Under the pieces are notes generated by a model. The model had not been told where the DNA came from. It did no database searches and saw nothing but the letters and a program-made list of their open reading frames with translations. Position numbers and translations under genes: made by a program. Shown here piece after piece: positions 43,735 to 56,778 of a stretch of 64,000 nucleotides of DNA. This DNA is from Acinetobacter dispersus (lineage in GTDB: Bacteria; Pseudomonadota; Gammaproteobacteria; Pseudomonadales; Moraxellaceae): positions 3,596,001 through 3,660,000 of the forward strand of contig NZ_CP041970.1 in assembly GCF_009884975.1 (NCBI RefSeq), written 5' to 3'. The stretch's first letter is position 1. The number at the start of each line of letters is the position of its first letter.

Positions 43735-45355
43735 ACCCTTCAATTGGTAACCATGAAATCATTTTCATTCCAGCTCTTTGCCACCATTTCATTTTCGGTT
43801 CTTTGGTATAGATCAAAGGACCTTGTGGTGTTTCTCGCTGCCAATTAATGTTCTTGTTGGCATCCAACACCAATCGATATGCATAAGTCCGTAGGTTATG
43901 ATCCATGGTGGTATGTACTGCTTGCGCTAATGATGGGCTATTAAGTAATACCCCAATTTCGGTATTCAGATAAGCTGAGCGTGGATCAAAGTTAAACGAA
44001 CCAATAAAAACCTGTTTTTCATCCAGTGCCATCAGTTTGGCATGTAGACTTGAACGACTTAACCCCTTGATATTGACCTTGGCCTTTTTTGCCAAATCTT
44101 CGGTATGTTTATCCAGATCACTTTTATCTAAAGCGGGTAGAAACTCATAAAGTTGTACGCCATTTTCCAGCAGTTCTTGGCGGTATTTACCATAAAAAGC
44201 ATGCACGACGGCCACGTCATTGGCCTTAAAAGAATTGGTCAATACTCTGACTTCGATGCCATCTTGTGCCAAATCACTTAAAATTTTTGTGCCTTTCTTT
44301 TCGGGAACAAAATAAGCAGAAATTAAATCAATATTCTTTTCGGGCTGTTCTAAATGATTAATCAGTTGGAAGTTCAGATGCTCTTCTTTTTTAGCTTTAG
44401 CTTTAATTTTATCTGGTGAGTCTTTGACAACTTCGGCTTTAACCCAGTCGAGTGAAATGTCACGATTCATCAGTGAATCAACAGCTTGAGAACGGCTAGT
44501 TAAATCTAAATAGTTTTGTACGGTAATCCGTTTATAGTGCTCATCGAGTTGCTGTTTTAAGCTTTCATAACTCAAACGATGAGATTTTTCTTTGACTACT
44601 TCTTTGACATCATAAGCATATTCATGATTCCAGTAGTCATCAAATGATTTGGAAATATCATTCACAGCAGTGCCAAAAAGCATCACATCTACGTCAGAAA
44701 ATTGATAGGTATCACTGACATTGTAATATTGGTTGGTCATATTGCGGCCACCAATCAAAGCCACCTGATGATCGGCAATAAAACTCTTATTGTGCATGCG
44801 GCGGTTAATGCGCTTTAAGTCCAATACCATATCAATGGCACGATACTTACGAAAGCGATATGGATTAAAGAGTTTCACTTCAATATTTGGATGCTGGGCC
44901 AAAGCGAAGAAAATGCCTTCTGTATGTTTGGCATTATTATCATCAATCAGTAATCTGACCCGAACGCCACGATCTGCAGCGCGAATTAATGCATGTAGTG
45001 CTAGAGCACCAACTTTGTCGTTATCCCAAATATAGTATTGTAAATCTAAGGTTTTTTCGGCTTTATCGATGAGGCGCAGGCGGGCTGCTAGAGCTTCCAA
45101 AGGCTCATATAAAACATGATAGCCTGTTAAGTCTGGGTGCTGTTCTTGTAAGGGTTTGATAACCTGTGCTAATGATGTCTGTGAGGTGTCAATTTGTGAG
45201 GTAGTTTGTATGACGGGTTCAATTTTATGCTTGGGTAAAGTACTGCAACCAGTCGCTGTAAGCGCAATCGTGATATAAATCGCAAGCATATTTTTATTGT
45301 AAGCGGTTGTACTTATCTTTGTATGTTTGCTATTTAAATGAGAAAATTGCGTCAT
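43727..45355 (-). CDS. Phospholipase D-family lipoprotein (cardiolipin synthase-like)
   Basis: A 542-residue protein with two HKD motifs: HNKSFIADHQVALIGGRN (first half) and HAKLMALDEKQVFIGSFN (second half), the pair of catalytic sites used by phospholipase D and cardiolipin synthases. A signal-like stretch ends in a lipobox-like ATGC near residue 36, so it may be anchored in a membrane. Starting at an ATG 22 codons downstream would give a more usual signal length. Substrate, phospholipid cleavage or transfer, is inferred from family. Convergent with and overlapping the plsC gene by 8 bases. Confidence 0.85.
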   Translation of the reverse strand: MTQFSHLNSKHTKISTTAYNKNMLAIYITIALTATGCSTLPKHKIEPVIQTTSQIDTSQTSLAQVIKPLQEQHPDLTGYHVLYEPLEALAARLRLIDKAEKTLDLQYYIWDNDKVGALALHALIRAADRGVRVRLLIDDNNAKHTEGIFFALAQHPNIEVKLFNPYRFRKYRAIDMVLDLKRINRRMHNKSFIADHQVALIGGRNMTNQYYNVSDTYQFSDVDVMLFGTAVNDISKSFDDYWNHEYAYDVKEVVKEKSHRLSYESLKQQLDEHYKRITVQNYLDLTSRSQAVDSLMNRDISLDWVKAEVVKDSPDKIKAKAKKEEHLNFQLINHLEQPEKNIDLISAYFVPEKKGTKILSDLAQDGIEVRVLTNSFKANDVAVVHAFYGKYRQELLENGVQLYEFLPALDKSDLDKHTEDLAKKAKVNIKGLSRSSLHAKLMALDEKQVFIGSFNFDPRSAYLNTEIGVLLNSPSLAQAVHTTMDHNLRTYAYRLVLDANKNINWQRETPQGPLIYTKEPKMKWWQRAGMKMISWLPIEGFM

Positions 45356-45458
45356 AATCGTTACTGATTAAAAGTTGGGCTCGAGTATACCATTTCATCG
45401 AAAAAGATAAATATAAGATGAGATGTATGTCCCTAAAGTGAAGTTAAAGAGGGCTGTA

Positions 45459-46469
45459 ATGTCGAATTCAGATACGATGATCATTGGTTTTTACCTTATT
45501 TTTGCTGTTATGGCGTTTTGGGCTTTTATTCAAGCTTGGGTTCATCAAGCACGTACCGAAACCATTCATCCTTTTAAAGCCTTTGTGCATTTACTCGCGT
45601 TTTATCTGTCTTATTTATTAGTGCCACTTTGGTTCTTTAGTATTTTTGCGGGTTGGGCTGGATATTACAGTTTGCATCAAGCCGCATTCATTGGGTTACT
45701 CAGTAGTGTACTCATCTATGCGCGTTTTATAGAACCCCACCAAGTTCAGGTTAAATACCATCAATATCGTTTAGACCCTAAACGTGAGTTTACCAAGCCA
45801 ATTAAAGTTGCCTTGGTTGCAGATATGCATGTTGGATTGTTTTCAGGACATGAACGACAATTAAAAAGCATTGTGAAGAAGCTCAATCAAGCGCAACCAG
45901 ATTTAGTTGTTGTTGCAGGTGATTGGACTTACGAACCTGAAAACCGATTGGTACAAGAGCTCGATGTTTTAAAGCAAATTCAGGCACCCGTTTATTCGGT
46001 ACCTGGTAATCATGATGAACAATATCCAGGTCCTCCAATTCAGGCATTATTGAATAAAGCACTGGAACAAAACGATGTCATCGATATCGAAGGGAAAATT
46101 GTTGATTTTGATGAGTTCCGTTTGATCGGGATTGGAGACTTATGGGCAGGGAAGGCGAATATGCGTTTTATGCCAGATTTACCACAAGATAAGCCTTGGT
46201 TGATTTTGTCACATAACCCTGACACGGTTGATATGGTTCCTGAATTACCAACGCGTCCATTGATGCTTTCAGGGCATACGCATGGCGGACAAATCGAGCT
46301 GCCATGGATTACCAGTTATATTATGAAACGGGTTTCTATTTTGGGACACAAGAAAGGTTTCTATACACACGAACATGCGGATGTTTTTGTTACGGTAGGC
46401 ACTGGAATGGTCGGGGTACCCTTTCGTTTTCGAGTTCCACCGACAATCGATATTATTGAATTAATTTAA
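45459..46469 (+). CDS. Membrane-anchored metallophosphoesterase (YkuE/YaeI type)
   Basis: A 336-residue protein; I choose the ATG at 45459 because GAGGG lies just before it, though an ATG 36 bases upstream is also in frame. Three hydrophobic segments fill the first 100 residues. The catalytic domain then shows all calcineurin-like phosphoesterase metal motifs: ADMHVG, AGDWTY, PGNHDE, LSHNPD and SGHTHGGQ. Relatives act on lipid-linked or cyclic phosphoesters; the true substrate is unknown. It is divergent from the phospholipase D-family gene and is followed by a terminator. Confidence 0.9.
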   Translation: MSNSDTMIIGFYLIFAVMAFWAFIQAWVHQARTETIHPFKAFVHLLAFYLSYLLVPLWFFSIFAGWAGYYSLHQAAFIGLLSSVLIYARFIEPHQVQVKYHQYRLDPKREFTKPIKVALVADMHVGLFSGHERQLKSIVKKLNQAQPDLVVVAGDWTYEPENRLVQELDVLKQIQAPVYSVPGNHDEQYPGPPIQALLNKALEQNDVIDIEGKIVDFDEFRLIGIGDLWAGKANMRFMPDLPQDKPWLILSHNPDTVDMVPELPTRPLMLSGHTHGGQIELPWITSYIMKRVSILGHKKGFYTHEHADVFVTVGTGMVGVPFRFRVPPTIDIIELI

Positions 46470-46472
46470 ATA

Positions 46473-46503
46473 AAAAAACCGACTGCATTGAGTCGGTTTT
46501 TTT
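46473..46503. terminator. Bidirectional terminator after the metallophosphoesterase gene
   Basis: AAAAACCGACT / AGTCGGTTTTT with a six-base loop; between convergent genes, usable for yfiB as well. Confidence 0.85.
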
Positions 46504-46518
46504 ATTGAAGCGATGTGC

Positions 46519-46998
46519 TTATGGGATAATGATGACATTAACGCGGCGGTTGCTAGCGCGGTTTTCATCAGAGGTATTCGGAACAAATGGCTGATGTGAA
46601 CCACGACCAACCACAGTTAAATTATTTTGCTTGAAACCCTGAGCAATAAAGATGGTTGAAACACTTTGAGCACGTTCCTCAGAGAGTTTTTGGTTGTACT
46701 CTGGATTGCCGATATCATCGGTATGGCCTACGATTTTTAATTTCTCGAGGTCATATTTGTTCAATTGAGTTGCCAAACGAACAATTTCTTTTTGATGTTC
46801 AGGTTTGATCTCTGATGTATTAAAGTCAAATAACAAACGCTCAGGCAGACCAAGTGTCCAGCCTTCATCTGTTAGAACGAAGCCTTCTTTCTTAAGCATT
46901 TTGACCTGACGATACTTCAACGGGCCAAAACTCAAGCAGCCAGCCAATGTTAGGCAGAGTAACGCAATAAATGAAATTTTAATGGTGTGAGTGCGCAT
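46519..46998 (-). CDS. yfiB: OmpA-family lipoprotein, YfiB type
   Basis: A 159-residue lipoprotein with lipobox LAGC near residue 21 and an OmpA-like peptidoglycan-binding domain (about 50-159: LLFDFNTSEIKPEHQKEI, VGHTDDIGNPEYNQKLSEERAQSV, SHQPFVPNTSDENRASNRRV). It is the third gene of a yfiR-yfiN-yfiB operon; AGGACA lies before its ATG and only 8 bases separate it from yfiN. In Pseudomonas, YfiB at the outer membrane sequesters YfiR and so activates YfiN. Orthology is supported by order as well as domains. Confidence 0.88.
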   Translation of the reverse strand: MRTHTIKISFIALLCLTLAGCLSFGPLKYRQVKMLKKEGFVLTDEGWTLGLPERLLFDFNTSEIKPEHQKEIVRLATQLNKYDLEKLKIVGHTDDIGNPEYNQKLSEERAQSVSTIFIAQGFKQNNLTVVGRGSHQPFVPNTSDENRASNRRVNVIIIP

Positions 46999-47006
46999 AA
47001 CATGTC

Positions 47007-48230
47007 CTAAATTTCTGGTTTATAAAGAAACCAATGTGGATTTAAACTCTTAGCTTTATACATGGCTTGATCGGCTTGCATAATCAAATCCTCTGGATTC
47101 TCTGCAAACTGAGAAAAAGCAACCCCTAAGCTAAAACCGAAATGAATCGTTTGTCCGTTAAACTCTAAAGGTTGTTCGCAACTTGCGAGCACGCCTTCAG
47201 CAATTGTCCTTAAATGATCTGTATGGTGAATCGAATGCAAAATGATGGCAAACTCATCACCGCCTAAACGTGCAATGAAATCTTCATAGCGGACAGAAAG
47301 TCTTAAACGAGTTGCCATTTCTTTTAAAACGGCATCGCCAGCTAAATGTCCATATTCATCATTAATGACTTTGAACTTATTATTGTCGATAAATAATAAA
47401 GCTGAGCTATGACGATATTGTGGATTTTCAAAAATATTAAATAATTCTTGGTAAAAATAATGACGATTTGGCAAGCTCGTCAATTGGTCATGATGTGCTT
47501 GGAATGAAAGTTGTCGATTTTCTTTTTGCAGGTGTGTATGCCAAATTTGGATTTCTTCTAATAGTTCGTTAAATACGGTATTTAAATTCTGAAATTCATG
47601 AATGTGGTTGTTTGGAAAACGCAAATTATAGGCTTTTTGATCACTGACCAATTGCGCGATATGCGTTAATGGTTTGATCGCTTGCATAATCTGGCGATAA
47701 GTAATGTTTACTGACCAAAGTAAAGCAATCACGATGAAAAACATCGAAATTGCAAGACCAATAATAATGGTTTTTAGAAAATGTAAAATATTCTCTGAAC
47801 TACCATAGAGTACTAATTCCCCAACTTTCTTTTTATGATGAATCACAATCAATTTAACTGGGTCATGTAAAAACCATCGATCCATTAAATCCTGCATCAC
47901 TGAGGTATGCGCAATTTTTTTGGTACTTTCGGCTAACAATTTCTGTTGAGGATCATAAACATGAATGCTGCGTATCGCATGTTCACTTGTATAATCATCA
48001 AGGATTTGATCAATTGCCCCTTTATCTCTAAACACGACCGCAGGTTGCACACGCTCCAATACGGTTTGACTTAATAGCTGCAAATTTTGTTTTGCATACG
48101 TTTCCATAGTGAACATAGAAATGGTGGCAAAAGTAAAAGAGCAGATGACAAAGGTAATGGCAAAGATCGCAAATTGTGATTTACGGAATAATGCGTGTAA
48201 GGATGTGGATTGATATAAGTTTGAAATCAC
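47007..48230 (-). CDS. yfiN: Diguanylate cyclase YfiN/TpbB type
   Basis: A 407-residue inner-membrane protein. One membrane span at about 18-40, a periplasmic part to about 150 (CHASE8-like sensor), a second span at 153-173, a HAMP segment, and a cyclase domain from 240 on. The active site GGDEF is intact at 323-327, and an inhibitory RxxD site (RYED, 314-317) lies five residues before it, so product inhibition by cyclic di-GMP is expected. The start is GTG with GGGGT before it, five bases after the yfiR stop. It should make c-di-GMP and promote biofilm when released from YfiR. Confidence 0.9.
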   Translation of the reverse strand: MISNLYQSTSLHALFRKSQFAIFAITFVICSFTFATISMFTMETYAKQNLQLLSQTVLERVQPAVVFRDKGAIDQILDDYTSEHAIRSIHVYDPQQKLLAESTKKIAHTSVMQDLMDRWFLHDPVKLIVIHHKKKVGELVLYGSSENILHFLKTIIIGLAISMFFIVIALLWSVNITYRQIMQAIKPLTHIAQLVSDQKAYNLRFPNNHIHEFQNLNTVFNELLEEIQIWHTHLQKENRQLSFQAHHDQLTSLPNRHYFYQELFNIFENPQYRHSSALLFIDNNKFKVINDEYGHLAGDAVLKEMATRLRLSVRYEDFIARLGGDEFAIILHSIHHTDHLRTIAEGVLASCEQPLEFNGQTIHFGFSLGVAFSQFAENPEDLIMQADQAMYKAKSLNPHWFLYKPEI

Positions 48231-48235
48231 TATGT

Positions 48236-48748
48236 CTACCCCGCATTCTTTGCTAAGAGTAAAACACGAGGATCAATATGTACTTTGGAATAGCTCAACG
48301 CATCCAAATTCACCTTAAAAGTAGAAAATGTCTTCTTATTGTATAAACAGAAAATACTACCGACTTCACAGGCTGGATTATTGGTACTTAACGACAATAA
48401 TGAACGAGACGGATACGCCTGAATTAAGTTTTGCTGTTGTTGAGGCGGTGTTATTGTGAAATAGGCCACATGACATTCTGTTTTGGGAAAATCTTTAGCC
48501 GTCACAGCCTGAACTTGATACTCATAAGCAAGCTGACGAATATTGGCCTGAAACTGATTTGCCGCATCTTGATTATCGATCACGCAAATTGTCGGGCGAC
48601 TGGTGTTCGACCATTTACTATAACTTAATATAGATAAAGCCAGCTCATAGAAGTTATGCGTTGAAATGGCATAGCAAAGCGGGCTCGCAGCAAATAATGC
48701 AGCAAGTAATAAAGAACGAGCTTTTTTACGACCAAACCGTATTTTCAA
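48236..48748 (-). CDS. yfiR: Periplasmic repressor YfiR type (DUF4154)
   Basis: A 170-residue protein with a signal peptide (SPLCYA) and the YfiR/DUF4154 pattern, including a late VHIDPRVLLLAK that matches the family's end. Several cysteines are available for the disulfides that control YfiR in Pseudomonas (C in PTICVID, TECHV, NPACEVGSIFCLYN). The start appears to be TTG with a weak ribosome site, so the exact N-terminus is not sure. It heads the operon with yfiN and yfiB and would hold YfiN inactive in the periplasm. Confidence 0.85.
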   Translation of the reverse strand: MKIRFGRKKARSLLLAALFAASPLCYAISTHNFYELALSILSYSKWSNTSRPTICVIDNQDAANQFQANIRQLAYEYQVQAVTAKDFPKTECHVAYFTITPPQQQQNLIQAYPSRSLLSLSTNNPACEVGSIFCLYNKKTFSTFKVNLDALSYSKVHIDPRVLLLAKNAG

Positions 48749-48905
48749 TCAAAAGTGCCAAAAAATGTGAAGCAAGAGACATATTCTACTGGACTTAATT
48801 GTTTAAAAAAAGTTCTTAAACACAAAGAAAAGGCATTAAAAGTAACTGTTCAGTTCAAAAAATAATCGCTTGATTTGATAATTTAAGAATATTTGAAAAA
48901 GGGGG

Positions 48906-48933
48906 TTGTATTGGGTTTGGAATGCTGTAGAAT
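48906..48933 (+). promoter_or_regulatory. Candidate rRNA promoter P1
   Basis: TTGTAT, 16 bases, TAGAAT. The following GC-containing segment (around 48940-48956) may be a discriminator. Moderately convincing. Confidence 0.5.
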
Positions 48934-49044
48934 GCACATCCATCGGCGGTGATGCAGATAAAAACTTGTTGAGAAACAAGGATTTGGCTTAAGGGTTAAA
49001 TTTTTGGGTTTGAGAATAAGTTTTGAAAATATCTAAATTACCTG

Positions 49045-49072
49045 TTGACTTTAAAGAAATTTAGAGTAATAT
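49045..49072 (+). promoter_or_regulatory. rRNA promoter P2
   Basis: TTGACT at 49045-49050 and TAATAT at 49067-49072 with a 16-base spacer, followed by GCCGACC; about 200 bases before 16S rRNA. A good match to a strong housekeeping promoter. Confidence 0.75.
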
Positions 49073-49126
49073 AGCCGACCTAGCTTGATGATGACGAATC
49101 ATCGAGAAGATCATTAAGAGAATAGA

Positions 49127-49160
49127 AGAACAACTTGTGTGGATTTTTACTGATTGATCG
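49127..49160 (+). other. 16S processing stem, left arm
   Basis: AACAACTTGTGTGGATT and following bases pair almost fully with 50825-50854 beyond the 16S 3' end. This is the long stem cut by RNase III during 16S maturation. Confidence 0.8.
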
Positions 49161-49274
49161 ATCGAAAATATTTCATTGATTGAATGGTAGAAATTTCTCG
49201 AAGTTTATTTGAGCGAATTTTTAGTCAGAAAATTGATGAGCCAAGATTTGTAGCCATAAGCTACTAATGATTTT

Positions 49275-50812
<1,538 letters not shown>

Positions 50813-50824
50813 ACGAAAGATTGA

Positions 50825-50854
50825 CGATCGGTAAGAATCCACAACAAGTTGTTC
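50825..50854 (+). other. 16S processing stem, right arm
   Basis: CGATCGGTAAGAATCCACAA and following bases are the complement of 49127-49160, with a few mismatches. Confidence 0.8.
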
Positions 50855-50871
50855 TTCGAAGATGTATCTGA

Positions 50872-50948
<77 letters not shown>

Positions 50949-51003
50949 AATCTGATTGCAGTAGCTTAGATTGAAAGATATGTCGTTCATTAAATGATAA
51001 GCT

Positions 51004-51079
51004 GGGGACTTAGCTTAGTTGGTAGAGCGCCTGCTTTGCACGCAGGAGGTCAGGAGTTCGACTCTCCTAGTCTCCACCA
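51004..51079 (+). tRNA. tRNA-Ala (TGC anticodon)
   Basis: A 76-base tRNA with acceptor GGGGACT/AGTCTCC, anticodon TGC in CTTTGCACG, the T-loop TTCGACT and an encoded CCA end. Confidence 0.97.
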
Positions 51080-51462
51080 TACATTACAAAGTGATGTAAA
51101 ACGAAAGTTGAATTCCAAGATAGCTTATAGAATTTAGTAAGTAGATAGCTTATTAAGTTCTGTGATTTATCACAGTTTACTACACACCGACGAGGTGGTA
51201 GTTAATCATTAACAGATTAGAAAATTGAGTCTGAAATAAATTGTTCAAACTCGATTAATTTGACACTAACGGTAATACGTAAGTATTGCAGTTGGATGAA
51301 GAATTAATCTGAGAACTAGCAAATTAACTGAATCAAGCGTTTTGGTATATGAATTAGATTGAAGCTGTACGGTGATTAAATTCACAGGACAACAGATGGT
51401 AGCAATTAAGTTTGCAACGATAACACTCACTTGTATGTGTTAACGACTGTTTGGGGTTGTAT
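51080..51462 (+). other. Spacer between tRNA-Ala and 23S rRNA
   Basis: About 380 AT-rich bases with no gene. A small hairpin, CTGTGA/TCACAG, lies near 51160-51175, and the left arm of the 23S processing stem (from 51447) is at the end. Confidence 0.7.

Positions 51463-51469
<7 letters not shown>
51447..51469 (+). other. 23S processing stem, left arm
   Basis: CTGTTTGGGGTTGTATAGTC pairs with 54347-54370 (CTTGACTATACAAC-A-CCCAAGCAG); it overlaps the 5' end of mature 23S. Confidence 0.8.
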
Positions 51470-54355
<2,886 letters not shown>

Positions 54356-54559
54356 ACAACACCCAAGCAGTTGTATGTAAAGCTGATAATCGATTCATAA
54401 AAGATCAGTTAAACCTGATCTTGAACAAAGAACTTGATTTAGTGATTGCTAAGCAATAAACTTCGACTCAATAATCTAATCCGTTAATAACTCTTTGGAC
54501 CGTAAGTAAGGCATACGATGAATACATCGTGAATAAGACCCGAAAGCACCACAACAGTT

Positions 54560-54675
54560 TGCTGGCGACAATAGCAAGAGTGAACCACCTGATCCCTTCC
54601 CGAACTCAGAAGTGAAACCTCTTAGCGCTGATGGTAGTGTGGCACTTGCCATGTGAGAGTAAGTCATCGCCAGCT
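54560..54675 (+). rRNA. rrf: 5S ribosomal RNA
   Basis: About 115 bases; TGCTGGCGA at the start pairs with TCGCCAGC at the end, and CCTGATCCCTTCCCGAACTC is the typical inner part. About 205 bases separate it from 23S, without a gene. Confidence 0.93.
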
Positions 54676-54685
54676 TTTAAATTAG

Positions 54686-54718
54686 AACACCCCCAACCTA
54701 ACGGCTGGGGGTGTTTTT
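54686..54718 (+). terminator. rRNA operon terminator
   Basis: AACACCCCCA pairs with TGGGGGTGTT and is followed by a T-run; 10 bases after 5S. Confidence 0.92.
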
Positions 54719-54774
54719 TATTGGACGGAATTTTATATACTGGATATTTATTTAAGATTGAAGGGCTTTCTGAT

Positions 54775-55167
54775 ATGACTTGGATCGTTGTGCAAAGCTT
54801 TTCTTTTCCCTATGAAGCTCAGATTGCTAAAACGCAATTAGAAGCAGCTGAAATTCCAGCACGTATTGAAAATGAACATACCATTAATATGGATTGGCTT
54901 TACTCCAATGCTTTAGGTGGTGTGCGATTATTAGTGCCTGAAAGCTATGCAGAAGAGACTAAGGCATTACTTGCTCAAGATTTTAGTCAAGAATTAGAAC
55001 AACAGTTTGGATTAAGCGAAAGCTGTCCTAATTGTGGCAGTACTGATATACAACCTTATACAGAAGGTAAACGCCCCGCTTATGTGGTTTTTCTATTGTT
55101 GGGTTTTCCGCTCTTTTCTTATAAAAATGGAATGAAGTGTCGGCAGTGCCAACATTTTTGGATTTAA
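54775..55167 (+). CDS. DUF2007-type protein with zinc-ribbon tail
   Basis: A 130-residue protein starting at the ATG at 54775; farther upstream the frame enters the rRNA terminator and 5S gene. Residues 1-75 (WIVVQSFSFPYEAQIAKTQL, ALGGVRLLVPESYAEET) resemble DUF2007, a putative signal-transduction domain. The tail holds CPNCGS and CRQC, a likely zinc ribbon, around a hydrophobic stretch. Function is unknown. Confidence 0.75.
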   Translation: MTWIVVQSFSFPYEAQIAKTQLEAAEIPARIENEHTINMDWLYSNALGGVRLLVPESYAEETKALLAQDFSQELEQQFGLSESCPNCGSTDIQPYTEGKRPAYVVFLLLGFPLFSYKNGMKCRQCQHFWI

Positions 55168-55250
55168 TGCCGTATAGCAAATCAGCAAAAAGTTTTAAAT
55201 CATCAATGATCTTTATATGCTCAAATTAAAACAAAAAGAGTATTTAAATA

Positions 55251-55646
55251 ATGAAGATTGCCAAGCATATTTTATGGATAGACTGTACTGCGGCTGCATC
55301 TGCTGGGCTGATTGTATTGCTTGCCGTACCATGGTTAAGTCAACTCTATCATTTACCTAAGGAGATTATTGTTTTCGTAAGTTGCGCGAATCTCTTATAC
55401 GCAAGTTATTTATTTATATTAGCTAATTATAAAAAACGCTCAATATTCCTCATCAACATCTTGGTAATTGCAAATAGCATCTGGGGCTTGGTTTGTCTGT
55501 CTATGCTTTGGCGATTTTGGCAAGAAATGAAGATCTTTGCAGTGATCCATATTGCTGGAGAGGCTATCTTTGTTGGTGCTTTGGCTCGATTGGAATATCA
55601 ATGGCGACATCAACTTACATTTTCTTATCATGAAAGAAATAACTAA
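55251..55646 (+). CDS. Small membrane protein, unrecognised
   Basis: A 131-residue protein with four hydrophobic segments (about 10-32, 38-60, 64-88, 94-115) and short charged loops, ending in a basic and polar tail. I do not recognise a family. The ribosome site is weak. It lies between the DUF2007 and Gfa-like genes in the same direction; nothing else suggests its role. Confidence 0.65.
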   Translation: MKIAKHILWIDCTAAASAGLIVLLAVPWLSQLYHLPKEIIVFVSCANLLYASYLFILANYKKRSIFLINILVIANSIWGLVCLSMLWRFWQEMKIFAVIHIAGEAIFVGALARLEYQWRHQLTFSYHERNN

Positions 55647-55712
55647 ATTAAGTGGACATCACTTAAACAGCTTTGTCTAATAGGGTAGAACATAATAAAA
55701 AAGGAAAATAAG

Positions 55713-56060
55713 ATGGAATATCAAGGAAGTTGTCATTGTGGAAAAATCACTTTTGTTGCACAAGGGGATTTGATTGAAGCAATGTCGTGTAACTGCTCGA
55801 TTTACCAAAGAAAAGGTTCTTTATTGTGGTTCTTACCGACAGATAAAGTTGATATCTCAGTTCAAGAAGATGTTTTAACTCGTTACCAATTTAATAAGCA
55901 TGTGATCGACCATTATTTTTGTAAGATCTGTGGTATTCATCCTTATGCAACAGGCATTGATCCGCAAGGGAATCAGATGTATGCCATTAATATCAGATGT
56001 ATCGAAAATTTAGATTTGGAAAGCATCAAAATCAATCATTTTGACGGCCGTTCGGTTTAA
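55713..56060 (+). CDS. Gfa/CENP-V-family protein with a missing zinc cysteine
   Basis: A 115-residue protein of the glutathione-dependent formaldehyde-activating (Gfa) fold. The structural zinc cysteines are present: C7-x-C9 and C70-x-x-C73. The second site, normally CxCxxC, reads C26-N-C28-S-I-Y31: the third cysteine is tyrosine (codon TAC where TGC would be usual). Loss of this ligand probably impairs the second zinc. The ribosome site AAGGA precedes the ATG. The enzyme role is therefore doubtful; most Gfa-fold proteins have unknown substrates in any case. Confidence 0.82.
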   Translation: MEYQGSCHCGKITFVAQGDLIEAMSCNCSIYQRKGSLLWFLPTDKVDISVQEDVLTRYQFNKHVIDHYFCKICGIHPYATGIDPQGNQMYAINIRCIENLDLESIKINHFDGRSV

Positions 56061-56082
56061 CACTCAAATTCAGAGAATAAAA

Positions 56083-56646
56083 ATGACCAAGAAAAAGCAA
56101 TTAAATGCTGAACAGACGATCGTGTTGTTCGAGATATTAAAAAAGCGTTTTGAAGCCAATATGCATCGGCATCAGGGCTTGAGTTGGGTGGATATCGAGG
56201 AACAGTTGAAACAGCAACCCGAAAAGCTATGGGTATTGAATCAAATGGAAGAGACAGGCGGGGAGCCAGATATCGTTTCACTTGATTCTGAATCAAGTGA
56301 AATCATCTTTTATGATTGTACTGTAGAAACACCAAAAGGGCGTAGAAGCCTTTGTTATGATCGCGCTGCTTTAGATGCACGTAAAGAACATAAGCCCGAA
56401 AATAATGCGGTCGATGTGGCCGAAGCCATGGGAATTGAATTGCTCGCAGAAGAACAATATAAACAATTACAGTTGGTTGAAAATTTTGATTTAAAAACCT
56501 CGAGTTGGGTCAAAACACCCGAGGATGTAAGAGCTTTAGGTGGCGCAATTTTCTGTGATAGTCGTTATGGTCGGGTTTTTACTTATCACAATGGCGCTCA
56601 ATCTTATTATGCGACCCGTGGGTTTCGTGGTCGATTAAAAATATAG
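56083..56646 (+). CDS. DUF4256-like protein
   Basis: A 187-residue soluble protein starting at the ATG at 56083 (MTKKKQLNAEQ). The segments LKKRFEANMHRHQGLSW, MEETGGEPDIV, YDCTVETPKGRRSLCYDRAALDARKEHKP and TEDVRALGGAIFCDSRYGRVFTYHNGAQSYY-like blocks match DUF4256 as I recall it, a family of unknown function. It starts 22 bases after the Gfa-like gene and is probably in the same transcript. Confidence 0.8.
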   Translation: MTKKKQLNAEQTIVLFEILKKRFEANMHRHQGLSWVDIEEQLKQQPEKLWVLNQMEETGGEPDIVSLDSESSEIIFYDCTVETPKGRRSLCYDRAALDARKEHKPENNAVDVAEAMGIELLAEEQYKQLQLVENFDLKTSSWVKTPEDVRALGGAIFCDSRYGRVFTYHNGAQSYYATRGFRGRLKI

Positions 56647-56665
56647 TTTTGTGATTCGATTATCC

Positions 56666-56692
56666 TTGACATGTTTTTTTAATCTTTAATTT
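56666..56692 (+). promoter_or_regulatory. Candidate promoter of the acyl-CoA dehydrogenase gene
   Basis: TTGACA (56666-56671) and TAATTT (56687-56692) with a short 15-base spacer. The operator-like palindrome that follows would overlap the start of transcription. Confidence 0.45.
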
Positions 56693-56694
56693 TG

Positions 56695-56710
56695 CCAAGC
56701 GCTTGCTTGG
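56695..56710. promoter_or_regulatory. TetR-type operator upstream of the acyl-CoA dehydrogenase gene
   Basis: CCAAGC-GCTT-GCTTGG, an inverted repeat, 69 bases before the start codon. The same sequence with one base different is at 61265-61282, before the AtuA-like gene. A TetR gene lies between the two. Confidence 0.65.
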
Positions 56711-56778
56711 TTTTTCTGGTTTTGCTACTTTAGTGCTCATTCAATAAACAATGATCAATAATTGCTAGGAAGCAGAAT

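Larger units (their letters stand above)
48749..49274 (+). other. rRNA operon promoter and leader region
   Basis: About 525 bases between yfiR and 16S rRNA. It has two promoter-like pairs (48906-48933 and 49045-49072) and, from 49127, the left arm of the 16S processing stem. No coding sequence is seen. Confidence 0.8.
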
